The notes under the pieces were generated by a model, which saw only the letters and a list, made by a program, of their open reading frames with translations, was not told where the DNA came from and ran no database searches. A stretch of 64,000 bases of DNA, from positions 744,001-808,000 of the forward strand of contig NZ_CP126247.1 of assembly GCF_030142155.1 (NCBI RefSeq), in the 5' to 3' direction. Source of the stretch: Arthrobacter sp. zg-Y820. Its GTDB lineage: Bacteria > Actinomycetota > Actinomycetes > Actinomycetales > Micrococcaceae. Below are positions 34,319 to 43,229 of the stretch, piece after piece. The number at the start of each line of letters is the position of its first letter. Positions within the stretch are counted from its first letter, which is position 1. The translations under genes were made by a program, and so were the position numbers.

Positions 34319-35402
34319 CCCCGCCATGCCGCGAGCCGCGGCGGCCGTGGACACCAGCACACCGCTCAGCGGCGTCGAAAAAATCCGGGGCCCGCGGTGG
34401 TGGGCCGGCCGCGACGCGGTCATGGTGTACCTCCTGGCTGCGTTTGTCCTCTACGCGATCATCACCATTCCGCGCTTCGCGTCACCGGTGACCACCGGCT
34501 TCCTGCTCCTGGACGTGATTCCCACGCTGCTGATCGCGATGCCGATGACCCTGATCATCATCACCGGGGAAATCGACCTGTCAGTGGCCAGCGTTGCCGG
34601 GGTCTCCAGCGCCGTCCTGGGCGTGCTGTGGGCGGGAGGGACGGGCATCTGGGCGGCGATCGCCGTCGCGCTGGTGTGCGGGCTGGCTGCCGGAGCACTG
34701 AACGGTGCCCTGATCGCCTTTCTGCAACTGCCCTCCCTGGCCGTCACCATCGGGACGCTCGCGTTGTTCCGCGGGTTGGCGCTCGTGGTCATCGGCGACA
34801 ACGCCGTGGCTGATTTTCCGGTGGAACTCACCTCGCTGGCATCGGACAAACTGGGCGGAACCGGCATTCCGGTCCTGATGCTTCCGGCGCTGGCCCTGGT
34901 CGTTGCCGCCGGGCTGGTCCTGCACAAGAGCTCCTTCGGCCGCGGCCTGTATGCCATGGGCTACTCCAAGGAAGCCGCGCAGTTTGTCGGGATCAGCGTC
35001 GAATGGTCCAAGTTCTGGCTCTACGTTGCCAGCGGCCTCGTATCGGCAGCGGCCGGCATTTTCTGGACCTTCCGCTACACCAGCGCCCGCAGCGACAACG
35101 CCTCGGGGCTCGAACTGCTGGTTATTGCGGCGGTGCTGCTGGGCGGAGTCTCAATCTTCGGAGGCAAGGGGAGCATCGTCGGCGTCGTTGCCGGCGTGCT
35201 GCTGATCGGCAGCCTGAACTACGCGCTGCGGCTCGACCGGGTCTCCGACGTCGTCCTGGTGACCCTGACCGGGATGCTGCTCATCGCGTCCGCCGTGGCA
35301 CCGAGCATCGGTGCCGCCATCGGACGCAGGCGCCACGATCGTCGGCTGCGCCGACGCTTGGCCGAAGAACCCATCAAACCCGGCGGACCGTCCGCTGAGT
35401 GA
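34311..35402 (+). CDS. Sugar ABC importer permease 2 (RhaQ type)
   Basis: A second BPD_transp_2 permease, 363 aa, forming the heterodimeric channel with the preceding one. Diagnostic strings are MPMTLIIITGEIDLSVASVAG, LQLPSLAVTIGTLALFRGLA, the coupling loop YAMGYSKEAAQFVGISV, and LLVIAAVLLGGVSIFGGKGS. The C-terminus is a basic and proline-rich tail. Two different permeases with one double ATPase are typical of the rhamnose-type importer, while ribose importers usually carry one permease. Confidence 0.9.
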   Translation: MSSPAMPRAAAAVDTSTPLSGVEKIRGPRWWAGRDAVMVYLLAAFVLYAIITIPRFASPVTTGFLLLDVIPTLLIAMPMTLIIITGEIDLSVASVAGVSSAVLGVLWAGGTGIWAAIAVALVCGLAAGALNGALIAFLQLPSLAVTIGTLALFRGLALVVIGDNAVADFPVELTSLASDKLGGTGIPVLMLPALALVVAAGLVLHKSSFGRGLYAMGYSKEAAQFVGISVEWSKFWLYVASGLVSAAAGIFWTFRYTSARSDNASGLELLVIAAVLLGGVSIFGGKGSIVGVVAGVLLIGSLNYALRLDRVSDVVLVTLTGMLLIASAVAPSIGAAIGRRRHDRRLRRRLAEEPIKPGGPSAE

Positions 35403-35417
35403 AGGAAGGAAACAAAG

Positions 35418-36461
35418 ATGTTCACTCCCCGCTCCACCGCCCGGCGGCGCATCACCGTCATGACGTCCCTCGCGGCCGCCGCGGCCCTCGCGCTCTCCGG
35501 TTGCGCCGGCAGCGAAGACGACGGATCCGGCAGCACCGACGACGCCACGGTCACCTTCATTCCCAAGCAGCTGAACAACCCCTACACCGACGTCGTGCTG
35601 GGCGGCGGCGAGCAGGGCGCCACCGACGCCGGCTTTGCCGAAAGCAACGTGGTGGGACCGCTGGAGGCCTCAGCCTCCAGCCAGGTCACCTTCATCAACG
35701 CCGAAACGCAGGCAGGAACCAACGCCATCGTCCTGGCCGCCAATGACCCGGACGCCGTCTGTTCGGCGCTGGGCGAGGCGCGCGACGCCGGGGCCAAGAT
35801 TGTTGCCTTCGACTCCGACACCAACCCGGACTGCCGCGACGTGTTCATCAGCCAGGTGGTGGCCAAGGACGTGGCCCTCATCCAGACCGAGCTCATTGCC
35901 GAGCAGATCGGCGGCGCGGGCAAGATCGCCATCCTCTCGGCCACCGCCAACGCGACCAACCAGAACGAATGGATCAAGTACATGGAGGAGGAGCTCGCCT
36001 CCAACCCCGAGTACTCGGAAATTGAACTGGTGGCCAAGGTCTACGGCGACGACGACGACACCAAGTCGTTCCAGGAAGCGCAGGGCCTGATGCAGGCGCA
36101 TCCGGACCTCAAGGGCATCATCTCGCCGACAACCGTGGGAATTGCGGCCACGGCACGCTACCTCTCCACGTCGGACTACAAGGGCAAGGTGGCGCTGACC
36201 GGGCTGGGGCTGCCGAACGAAATGCGCTCCTTCATCAAGGACGGCACGGTTTCCGAGTTTGCCCTCTGGGACCCGGCGCAGCTGGGAACCGTTGCCGCGT
36301 TCGCCGCCAAAGCGCTGGTGGACGGCTCCATCAGCGGTGAACCCGGTGACACCTTCACCGCCGGCGAGCTGGGGGAGCGGACGGTCGAGGAGGACGGCGT
36401 GGTGATCGTGGGTCCGCCTACGGTGTTCAACGCCGAGAATATTGACGACTACGACTTCTGA
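35418..36461 (+). CDS. Sugar ABC importer substrate-binding lipoprotein (RhaS-like)
   Basis: A 347-aa periplasmic-binding-protein-type-1 lipoprotein anchored outside the membrane. The signal peptide ends in LALSGC with the lipidated C29. The mature part contains FIPKQLNNPYTDVV, IVAFDSDTNPDCRDVFISQ, LGLPNEMRSFIKDGTVSEFALWDP and the ending FNAENIDDYDF, all of which I associate with rhamnose-binding RhaS proteins. AAGGAAGG lies in front of the ATG. The substrate is likely L-rhamnose or a related 6-deoxyhexose, but the next gene is not a rhamnose enzyme. Confidence 0.88.
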   Translation: MFTPRSTARRRITVMTSLAAAAALALSGCAGSEDDGSGSTDDATVTFIPKQLNNPYTDVVLGGGEQGATDAGFAESNVVGPLEASASSQVTFINAETQAGTNAIVLAANDPDAVCSALGEARDAGAKIVAFDSDTNPDCRDVFISQVVAKDVALIQTELIAEQIGGAGKIAILSATANATNQNEWIKYMEEELASNPEYSEIELVAKVYGDDDDTKSFQEAQGLMQAHPDLKGIISPTTVGIAATARYLSTSDYKGKVALTGLGLPNEMRSFIKDGTVSEFALWDPAQLGTVAAFAAKALVDGSISGEPGDTFTAGELGERTVEEDGVVIVGPPTVFNAENIDDYDF

Positions 36462-36466
36462 CAGCC

Positions 36467-37912
36467 ATGAACCTGTCCCCGGGCAGCATGGCAGCGGTTA
36501 CCGCACCCATCCGCCACCGCGCGAGGATTGGCCTGGTCTCCGGAGGGTTGGGCGCCTACTGGCCGCAATTCCCCGGGCTGCTGCCGCAGCTGAGGGAGTC
36601 GGCGGCATACGTCGGCCAACGTTTCGAGGAGACCGGCAACGACGTCGTTGACGCCGGTTTTGTTTCGGACGCCCAGGACGCGGCCCGGGCCGCGGAACGG
36701 CTGCGGCAGGCGGACTGCGACCTGATTGTCCTGTTCGTGGCGACCTATCTGACCTCCTCCATGGTCCTGCCCATTGCGCAGCGTTCGGGCACCCCGGTGC
36801 TGGTGGTTGACCTGCAGCCCACTGAAGCGATGGACCATGCCCGCACCGGCACCGGGGAATGGCTCGCCTACTGCGGGCAGTGCCCGGTGCCTGAGCTGGC
36901 CAACGTCTTCCGGCGGGCCGGCATCCCCTTCCGGTCGGTTTCGGGCTACCTGCGGCAGGAAGCGGCCTGGGACCGGATCACGAGCTGGGTTCGGGCGGCA
37001 GCGGTGCGCGGACGCCTGCGCACCGCGCGGCACGGCCTCATGGGGCATCTCTATCCGGGGATGTTGGACGTGTCAACGGACCTGACCACTGTCAGCGCCA
37101 CCTTCGGCTCGCACGTCGAGGTGCTGGAGTTCGATGACCTGCGCGAACGCGTCAACGCCGTCACGGAGCGGGAAACCGCGGACCGGGTGGCCCTGGTGCG
37201 GGAAGTCTTCGAGCTGGACCGCTCGGTTCACCTGCCGGAGCTGGAATGGGGTGCCCGGGTCTCGGTTGGCCTGGACCGCCTGGTGGACGACTTCGCCCTG
37301 GATTCGCTGGCCTACTACCACCGCGGACTGGCCGGAGAACTTCACGAACGGCTGGGTGCGGGGATGATCCTGGGAGCCTCGCTGCTGACCGCCCGCGGGG
37401 TGCCGATGGCCGGCGAGTATGAACTGCGGACCTCCGTGGCCATGCTCGCCGCCTCGGCCCTGGGCGCCGGAGGGTCGTTCACCGAAATCCAGGCGCTGAA
37501 TTTCTTCGACAACGTGGTTGAAATGGGCCACGACGGGCCGGCGCATCTGCAGATCTCCGCCCGGCAGCCGCTGCTGCGCGGCTTGGGCGTTTACCACGGC
37601 AAGCGGGGCTGGGGCGTGTCGGTGGAATTCGATGTCCGGCCCGGTCCGGTGACCGCTTTCGGAATCGGCCAGGACCGGGACGGCAGCTACGTCTTCGTCA
37701 GTTCCGAAGGCACCGTGACCGAGGGCCCGCTGCTGCAAATCGGGAACACGACGTCGCGGGTGGACTTCGGCGGGGATCCCGGGCTGTGGGTGGATCTCTG
37801 GGCTGCCACCGGCGTCGGGCATCACTGGGCGCTGTGCCTGGGCCACCGCCGGGCGGAACTGGCCGCCGCCGCCTCGTTGCTTGGCCTCGAGCATCGGCAT
37901 GTTCAGCTCTGA
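36467..37912 (+). CDS. L-arabinose/L-fucose isomerase family protein
   Basis: A 481-aa aldose-ketose isomerase homologue of the AraA/FucI fold. Candidate Mn ligands are in AraA order: E317 (PMAGEYELRTS), E340 (FTEIQALNFFDN), H355/H360 (MGHDGPAHLQ) and the pair H452-H453 (GVGHHWALCLGH). The N-terminal Rossmann-like domains resemble FucI/AraI (GLVSGGLGAYWPQFPGL, LIVLFVATYLTSSMVLP). It lies five bases after the binding-protein stop, with no clear ribosome site, so the true start may be the ATG at 36488. The known RhaI has another fold, so the isomerised sugar is an open question. It could be an L-arabino, L-fuco or D-altro type sugar. Confidence 0.8.
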   Translation: MNLSPGSMAAVTAPIRHRARIGLVSGGLGAYWPQFPGLLPQLRESAAYVGQRFEETGNDVVDAGFVSDAQDAARAAERLRQADCDLIVLFVATYLTSSMVLPIAQRSGTPVLVVDLQPTEAMDHARTGTGEWLAYCGQCPVPELANVFRRAGIPFRSVSGYLRQEAAWDRITSWVRAAAVRGRLRTARHGLMGHLYPGMLDVSTDLTTVSATFGSHVEVLEFDDLRERVNAVTERETADRVALVREVFELDRSVHLPELEWGARVSVGLDRLVDDFALDSLAYYHRGLAGELHERLGAGMILGASLLTARGVPMAGEYELRTSVAMLAASALGAGGSFTEIQALNFFDNVVEMGHDGPAHLQISARQPLLRGLGVYHGKRGWGVSVEFDVRPGPVTAFGIGQDRDGSYVFVSSEGTVTEGPLLQIGNTTSRVDFGGDPGLWVDLWAATGVGHHWALCLGHRRAELAAAASLLGLEHRHVQL

Positions 37913-37956
37913 CTCCGGAGGTGCCGTGCTGTAAAGGTGTCAGCTGCCGGGGCCGG

Positions 37957-38841
37957 CTAGGTGCTTGGTGTCCGCAGAAGCTCGAGCACCCGGCCCAGCG
38001 CCGGGTTGGCGGAATCCCGGTTCCAGATGGCGTGCAGCTGCACCGCATCCGAGGCCTCTCCCGCCAGCGGCAGATAGGAGACGCCCTCAAACTGGAGGAT
38101 CCGGGCGGATTCCGGGACGATGGCGACACCCCGGCCGGCAGCCACCAGCGCCACCATCGTCAGGATCTGGCTGACGGTGTGAATGACGTTGTGGTGTTCA
38201 ATCGGAATCAGGCGCACGGCCAGGTCGTAAAAGTATCTGGCCTTGGTGGAGGAGTGCATGATCAGCGGCGTATCGCGGAGATCCGCGGCGGTGATGGGCC
38301 GGTTCAGGGCGTCGAGGGGATGGCCGGACGGGACAGCCAGCCGCAGGTCCTCGGAAAACAGCAGGTGGGACTCGAAGCGTTCGGTGTCAAAGGGCGGCCG
38401 GGCCAAGCCAAGATCCAGATCGCCGTGGGACAGCGCCTGGATCTGCTCGCTGGTCACAAGCTCCTCCAGCTCCACGTCCACGCCCGGCAGGGCTTCGGCG
38501 ATCTCCCGAAGGATCGGTCCCAGCCGGCTGTAGCCGGCGGCGGCCGTAAAGCCGATCCGGATGATGCCGGCGCTGCCCTGCGCCATCCGCCTGGCGGTGC
38601 GCGGGGCGCGGTCGGCCGCCGCGACCAGCTTCCGTGCCTCAATCAGGAAAGCGCGGCCGCCGGCGGTCAGGACCACATTGCGCTTGTCCCGCTCGAGCAG
38701 TTCCACGCTGACTTCCCGTTCCAGCTTCTGGATCTGCCGGCTGAGCGGAGGCTGGGTCATGTTGAGCCGGACGGCAGCCCTGCCGAAGTGCAGTTCCTCG
38801 GCGACGGCGATGAAACTCCGGGCCTGATCCAAAGTAAACAT
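37957..38841 (-). CDS. LysR-family transcriptional regulator (CatM/BenM-like)
   Basis: A 294-aa LysR regulator with HTH RSFIAVAEELHFGRAAVRLNMTQPPLSRQIQKLEREV cut here into its parts: the recognition helix is QPPLSRQIQKLE, followed by LTAGGRAFLIEARKL. The effector domain begins IIRIGFTAAAGYSRLGPILREI. This N-terminal pattern (FIAVAEELHFGRAA) belongs to the aromatic and multidrug LysR branch. It converges on the isomerase gene and is not divergent from any gene in the window, so its target is unknown. The promoter lies in 38842-38932, where I see no clear dyad. Confidence 0.88.
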   Translation of the reverse strand: MFTLDQARSFIAVAEELHFGRAAVRLNMTQPPLSRQIQKLEREVSVELLERDKRNVVLTAGGRAFLIEARKLVAAADRAPRTARRMAQGSAGIIRIGFTAAAGYSRLGPILREIAEALPGVDVELEELVTSEQIQALSHGDLDLGLARPPFDTERFESHLLFSEDLRLAVPSGHPLDALNRPITAADLRDTPLIMHSSTKARYFYDLAVRLIPIEHHNVIHTVSQILTMVALVAAGRGVAIVPESARILQFEGVSYLPLAGEASDAVQLHAIWNRDSANPALGRVLELLRTPST

Positions 38842-38932
38842 AATGCCTTCCAGGTCTCGCGCAGTGCAGTAACCGTTCCCGGCCCGCTGATAGCTGTCTT
38901 CACTTCACCCGGGAGACCCCATGAAACGCAAC

Positions 38933-40399
38933 TCAGAACCGGCCGGAGCTGCCTGCTCCGGAGAAACTGCCGCCCGAGCTGCCGTATCCGGTGGAGCTGG
39001 AACCCGACTCGGAGGAACGGGCCGATTCCACGCTGCTGGTGCCGTGCTGGATGCCGGAGTTGAAGCTGCCCACCGAGTAGTAGAAGTAGGCGGGAAAAGC
39101 GGTGTCCACGATGCCGGGGCGGTAGCCGTCCCGGTGCAGGCGGCGCGGCTCGGCGGCCTTCTTCAGTTCCTCCTGCATGAGTTCCCGCTCGGCGCCGGAC
39201 TTTGTTTGGGCGGCGATCACGGTTTTTGCATGGTGCTTGAGCAGCTCCGAGAGCTCGGTGCGGCTGGCCTTGATGCGGTCAAGCGCCTGCTCGGGGGTGA
39301 TCCGGTCCTCCGTCAGCGCCGTGGAGGCCGCCGCGAGCTGCTCCCGGGCCTGCTGCCGGAACGCGCGCAGCGCGTGCGCCGTGGCGGAGTCCTTCTCGGC
39401 CGCGCCCCTGCCTTCCAGCTGGTCGTCGAGCAGGTCAAGGTCTTCGAAGAGCGGTCCGGTTTGGCGGTCCCAGGCGCGTTCCCAGCCCGGCGCCTTGTTC
39501 AGCAGCGCGTTGGTGTCAGCGATGACGTCGTCCAGGCCGTCCAGCTCCATGGCGGCGTCGGCATACTGTTCCAGCACGGTGGTGCTGGAGCGCTGCTTCA
39601 GGTCCTTGTCGGTGAGCGCGTGTGCCGCATTGTTGAGCTCGGTCGCAGTGTTGTAGCGGACCATGAAGGTTCGGTATTCCTCCAAGACGCGAGCACCGTA
39701 GGAAGAATCCGCCGGAATGGTGTTGGCGTTAACCTCCGTTGCGTCCAGATCGTGGGTCACGCTGGAGTAGCTGGCATCGGCGTCGGCCAGGAGCCTGCGG
39801 TTTTTGCGCTGCCGGTTCCAGCGCACCAGCACGTACGTGATGGACGAGACCAGGCCTGCAAGCACCGCAGCGCCGGCACCGAGAATAACGGCGGGGGAGA
39901 GGTACCAGGGCCGGTTGATCAGCTTTGCCGCCTCCTCGACGGCGGCGATGGTGCCCTCGGTCCAATTGGCCTCGGCGAAGAGGCTGTTCGTCTCCTCCCT
40001 GATGTCTTCCTGCTGGCTCAGGGGAATTTTCCGGTCCTCGCCGTAGTACGTTCCGGTCCAGCGGCCCGTCGGATCCAGCGCGAAGATGAACAGTCCGTCC
40101 GCCCACTTCTGCCCGTCCCCGCTGAGCCACTCCGGATGCTGCTCCCGGGCGAAACGGAGCACTTCGGCGTTGAGGACGGTGCCGTCCTCGTTGCCAGCCG
40201 GGCCGTTGTAGGTATAGACGGCCACCGTTGTCGGTTCCCGGAACTCGATGTCTTCCAGGGCGGGCAGGAGCGTGTTGGCGTCCAGCACGCCGGCCGTGTC
40301 CTCCACAATCACCTCCTCCGGGGTCACGGCGGCCGCTGCCGCCGCACCTCCCGTCAGCGTGATGAGGCTCAGCAGTAAAGCGGTCAGTGCCCGGCGCAT
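38933..40399 (-). CDS. DUF5129/TPM-like membrane protein
   Basis: A 488-aa envelope protein. A signal peptide (RRALTALLLSLITLTGGAAAAAA) is followed by an extracytoplasmic TPM-like domain (VEDTAGVLDANTLLPALEDI, YTYNGPAGN, DGLFIFALDPTG). A single membrane helix follows near 170-190 (YLSPAVILGAGAAVLAGLVSS), then a long helical cytoplasmic part rich in Leu, Ala and Glu. The last 35 residues are Gly/Ser-rich with SGGSFSGAGSSGRF, as in TPM-domain proteins. I associate this architecture with the actinobacterial DUF5129 family. The function is unknown, and it stands alone. Confidence 0.8.
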   Translation of the reverse strand: MRRALTALLLSLITLTGGAAAAAAVTPEEVIVEDTAGVLDANTLLPALEDIEFREPTTVAVYTYNGPAGNEDGTVLNAEVLRFAREQHPEWLSGDGQKWADGLFIFALDPTGRWTGTYYGEDRKIPLSQQEDIREETNSLFAEANWTEGTIAAVEEAAKLINRPWYLSPAVILGAGAAVLAGLVSSITYVLVRWNRQRKNRRLLADADASYSSVTHDLDATEVNANTIPADSSYGARVLEEYRTFMVRYNTATELNNAAHALTDKDLKQRSSTTVLEQYADAAMELDGLDDVIADTNALLNKAPGWERAWDRQTGPLFEDLDLLDDQLEGRGAAEKDSATAHALRAFRQQAREQLAAASTALTEDRITPEQALDRIKASRTELSELLKHHAKTVIAAQTKSGAERELMQEELKKAAEPRRLHRDGYRPGIVDTAFPAYFYYSVGSFNSGIQHGTSSVESARSSESGSSSTGYGSSGGSFSGAGSSGRF

Positions 40400-40525
40400 G
40401 GTTCTCCCCGTGTCGGTGGCGGATTTCTGGACGAGCCTAGCGCGGATCAGTGTCCGGAGCAGCAGGGTCCCGGTTTCCGGCGCGGGAGCGGCCCTGCGGA
40501 GGCGCGCCCAGGGAAGAGCAAGACC

Positions 40526-41218
40526 CTAGATGAGCATTGCGGAGCGAACCGTTTCCGCGGCACCCGCACCTCCGCTGCCGGTGGAACTCACCCGCCCGGC
40601 CGCCAGTACGTAGTAGGTGTCCGCCGCCTGCAGCGCGAACCCGATGTGCTGTTCCACCAGCAGCACATGCATGCCTGAACGCGACGCCAGATTCATGATG
40701 GTGTGCTCAATTTCCGCCACCACGTTGGGCTGGATGCCCTCGGTGGGCTCGTCCAGGATGAGCAGCGCCGGTTCGGTGATCAGTGCGCGGGCAATGGCCA
40801 GCTGCTGCCGCTGCCCGCCGGACAGCAGCCCGGCCCGGCGGCCCAGCAGCGGTTTCAGCGCCGGAAACATGTCCAGCGACTCGTCCACGAGCGCCTTGCC
40901 GCGCTTGCGCCCGTCGGCCACCAGCCGCAGGTTTTCCATTGTCGTGAGCGGGCCGAAGGACTGCTGGCCCTGCGGAACATACGCCAGCCCGCGCGCCACG
41001 CGCTGGTGCGGCCGCAGCCCGGAAATATCTTCACCGTTGAACCGGATGGTCCCGGCGGTGGGTCTGATGATGCCGACGACGGCGCGCAGCAGCGTGGATT
41101 TCCCGGCGCCGTTGTGCCCCAGGACGGAGGAGACGGCGTCGTCGGGCACGGTCACCGAGACGCCGTGCAGCACCTCGGTGCGCCCGTATCCGGCCTTGAG
41201 CTCCTGAATTTCCAGCAT
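40526..41218 (-). CDS. urtE: Urea ABC importer ATPase UrtE
   Basis: A 230-aa LivF-type ATPase. Walker A is GHNGAGKST, signature LLSGGQRQQLAIARAL and Walker B LLILDEPTEGIQPNVVAEIE. It ends the urtABCDE operon, and its start overlaps the urtD stop by one base (TGATG). The assignment to urea rather than branched amino acids rests on the five-gene order and on the UrtA sequence. No urease genes are in the window. Confidence 0.92.
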   Translation of the reverse strand: MLEIQELKAGYGRTEVLHGVSVTVPDDAVSSVLGHNGAGKSTLLRAVVGIIRPTAGTIRFNGEDISGLRPHQRVARGLAYVPQGQQSFGPLTTMENLRLVADGRKRGKALVDESLDMFPALKPLLGRRAGLLSGGQRQQLAIARALITEPALLILDEPTEGIQPNVVAEIEHTIMNLASRSGMHVLLVEQHIGFALQAADTYYVLAAGRVSSTGSGGAGAAETVRSAMLI

Positions 41219-42036
41219 CAGTGTCCTTTCGCGGGCGTGGTGCCCAAATAGACTTCCTGCACGCGCGGATCGGCCTGGACGTCGGCCACGCTGCCCTCGC
41301 TGAGGACCTTTCCGGCGGCCAGGACGGTCACCGAGGTGGCATATTCGCGGACAAAATCCATGTCGTGTTCAATGACCAGGGTGATCCGGTTGGCGCCGAT
41401 GCGCCGCAGCAGCTCGCCGGTCTGGGCGCGCTCGTCCTGGCTCATGCCGGCAATGGGCTCGTCCAGGAGCAGCAGCTCGGAATTCTGCACCAGCAGCATG
41501 CCGATCTCGAGCCACTGCTTCTGCCCGTGGGCCAGGGTGCCGGCCTGCGCGGAGGCCAGATGCTCCAGCCCGATAATCTCCAGCGCCTCCTCCACTGCCG
41601 GTTCGGTGCCGCGGCGCCTGCGCAGCAGCTCAAGCGGCTTTCGGCGGGAGCCTGCCGCGATGTCCAGGTTCTGCAGCACCGAGAGGTTCTCGAAGACGCT
41701 GGCGGTCTGGAAGGTGCGGCCGACGCCCAGCTTGGCAATCTGATGCACCTTCCGGCCCAGGATTTCGGTGCCGGTGTGGTTGACCGACCCGGTGGCCGGA
41801 ACCAGGCCGGTGATGGCGTCGATCATGGTGGTCTTTCCGGCGCCGTTGGGCCCGATCAGGAACCGCAGGTCGCCCTGGGTGACGTCCAGATTGACGCCGT
41901 CGACGGCCGTGAACCCGTCGAAGACCACGCGGAGGTCGCGGATTTCCAGGTACTGCGGACGGCCGGTGCGCTGTCCGCCGGCCACCGGCTCGCCCTGCGG
42001 CAGCAGTGCGGTGGAGCGTGCGGCTGAGTCGTTCAT
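41218..42036 (-). CDS. urtD: Urea ABC importer ATPase UrtD
   Basis: A 272-aa LivG-type ATPase. Walker A is GPNGAGKTT, followed by AKLGVGRTFQTASVFENLSVLQN, signature TLAHGQKQWLEIGM and Walker B LLLLDEPIAGM. The Q-loop and the signature with HGQKQWLEI are typical of UrtD. It is two bases after urtC and couples to urtE through an overlapping stop/start. Confidence 0.92.
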   Translation of the reverse strand: MNDSAARSTALLPQGEPVAGGQRTGRPQYLEIRDLRVVFDGFTAVDGVNLDVTQGDLRFLIGPNGAGKTTMIDAITGLVPATGSVNHTGTEILGRKVHQIAKLGVGRTFQTASVFENLSVLQNLDIAAGSRRKPLELLRRRRGTEPAVEEALEIIGLEHLASAQAGTLAHGQKQWLEIGMLLVQNSELLLLDEPIAGMSQDERAQTGELLRRIGANRITLVIEHDMDFVREYATSVTVLAAGKVLSEGSVADVQADPRVQEVYLGTTPAKGH

Positions 42037-42038
42037 GG

Positions 42039-43229
42039 TCAGGACTCCTTCGAAGCGGAGGGCAGGGAACCGTCGTCGGCATCATCTTTGCGCCGCCGCA
42101 TCCGGCCGAGCAGCCCGGGCAGCGAGGCCAGGCCTCCGGGCAGGAAGCCGATGACCAGCACGAACAGCAGGCCCTGGAAGTACACCCAGAACGACGGGAA
42201 GGTCGAGGCCAGCGAGGTCTGCGCAATGGCCACGCCCAGCGCACCGAGCACCGGACCCAGGACCGTGGCCCGGCCGCCGATCGCCACGCCGATCAGGAAG
42301 GCAATCGAGGGGGTCACCCCGACGTCGGCCGGGGAAATGATGCCCACCAGCGGCACGAACAGCGCGCCGGCGACGCCGGCCATCACGGCGGCCAGAACGT
42401 AGACCACGGTTTTGACTGTTGCCGGATCGTAGCCGAGGAACCGCACCCGCTCCTCCTGGTCACGCACCGCGACCAGCAGCTCGCCGAAGCGGCTGTGCAT
42501 CAGCTGCCGGGCTGCGGCCACCACGACCAGGAGCACGACGGCGGCGAGCAGGTACAGCATCCGCTTGTTGGCCGGATCGGCCAGGTCCAGGCCGAAGAAG
42601 GACCGGAAACCGCTGAGCCCGTTGGATCCGCCGGTGGTGGCCTGCTGCCCAATCAGCAGCACCGCAAACGCGGCAGCCAGCGCCTGGCTGAGGATCGCGA
42701 AGTACGCGCCCTTGACCCGGCGTTTGAAGATCGCCAGGCCCAGCACCAGGGCCACCAGTCCGGGCACCAGCACGACGGCGGCAAGCGTCACCACCGGGCT
42801 GCGGAACGGTTCCCACCAGCCCGGCACGGTGCCGGAGCCGTAGAGCATCATGAAATCCGGAACCCCGGTGCCGCCGAAGAGCGCGGCGTCGGCAAGCTTC
42901 ATGTGCATGGCCATGATGTAGGCGCCGAGGCCGAAGAACACGCCCTGGCCCAGGGTGAGCATGCCGCCCCGGCCCCAGGCCAGGCCGATGCCCACGGCCA
43001 CGATCGCGAAACAGATGAACTTGCCGAGCAGGGTCAGGCTGAAGATCGGCAGCAGCGCGGGAGCGGCCACCAGGAGCAGCGCGGCGCCGGCGGCAAATCC
43101 GGTGAGGACACCGGACCGGGACCGGCCGAAGGCCGCCAGCTGCCCGGACAGCCGCGGTGTGCCTGCGGCTCCGTTGCCCGCTGCGCCGGCGCGGGCGGTG
43201 TGTGCTCTGCGTGCTGTTGCGGTGCTCAT
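42039..43229 (-). CDS. urtC: Urea ABC importer permease UrtC
   Basis: A 396-aa LivM-type permease with about ten membrane segments. Marks of UrtC are AIVAVGIGLAWGRGGMLTLGQGVFFGLGAY with the MHMKL that follows, WWEPFRSP, TTGGSNGLSGF and the coupling stretch RDQEERVRFLGYDPATVK. Its start overlaps the urtB stop by four bases. The N-terminal 40 residues are a basic, Ala-rich cytoplasmic extension. Confidence 0.92.
   Translation of the reverse strand: MSTATARRAHTARAGAAGNGAAGTPRLSGQLAAFGRSRSGVLTGFAAGAALLLVAAPALLPIFSLTLLGKFICFAIVAVGIGLAWGRGGMLTLGQGVFFGLGAYIMAMHMKLADAALFGGTGVPDFMMLYGSGTVPGWWEPFRSPVVTLAAVVLVPGLVALVLGLAIFKRRVKGAYFAILSQALAAAFAVLLIGQQATTGGSNGLSGFRSFFGLDLADPANKRMLYLLAAVVLLVVVAAARQLMHSRFGELLVAVRDQEERVRFLGYDPATVKTVVYVLAAVMAGVAGALFVPLVGIISPADVGVTPSIAFLIGVAIGGRATVLGPVLGALGVAIAQTSLASTFPSFWVYFQGLLFVLVIGFLPGGLASLPGLLGRMRRRKDDADDGSLPSASKES

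Noticed and set aside
38921..40378. Plus-strand frame of 485 codons opposite the DUF5129-like gene
   Set aside because: It has a tempting ATG, but the product has no domain pattern. The minus strand encodes a signal peptide, a membrane helix and a Gly/Ser tail in family order.
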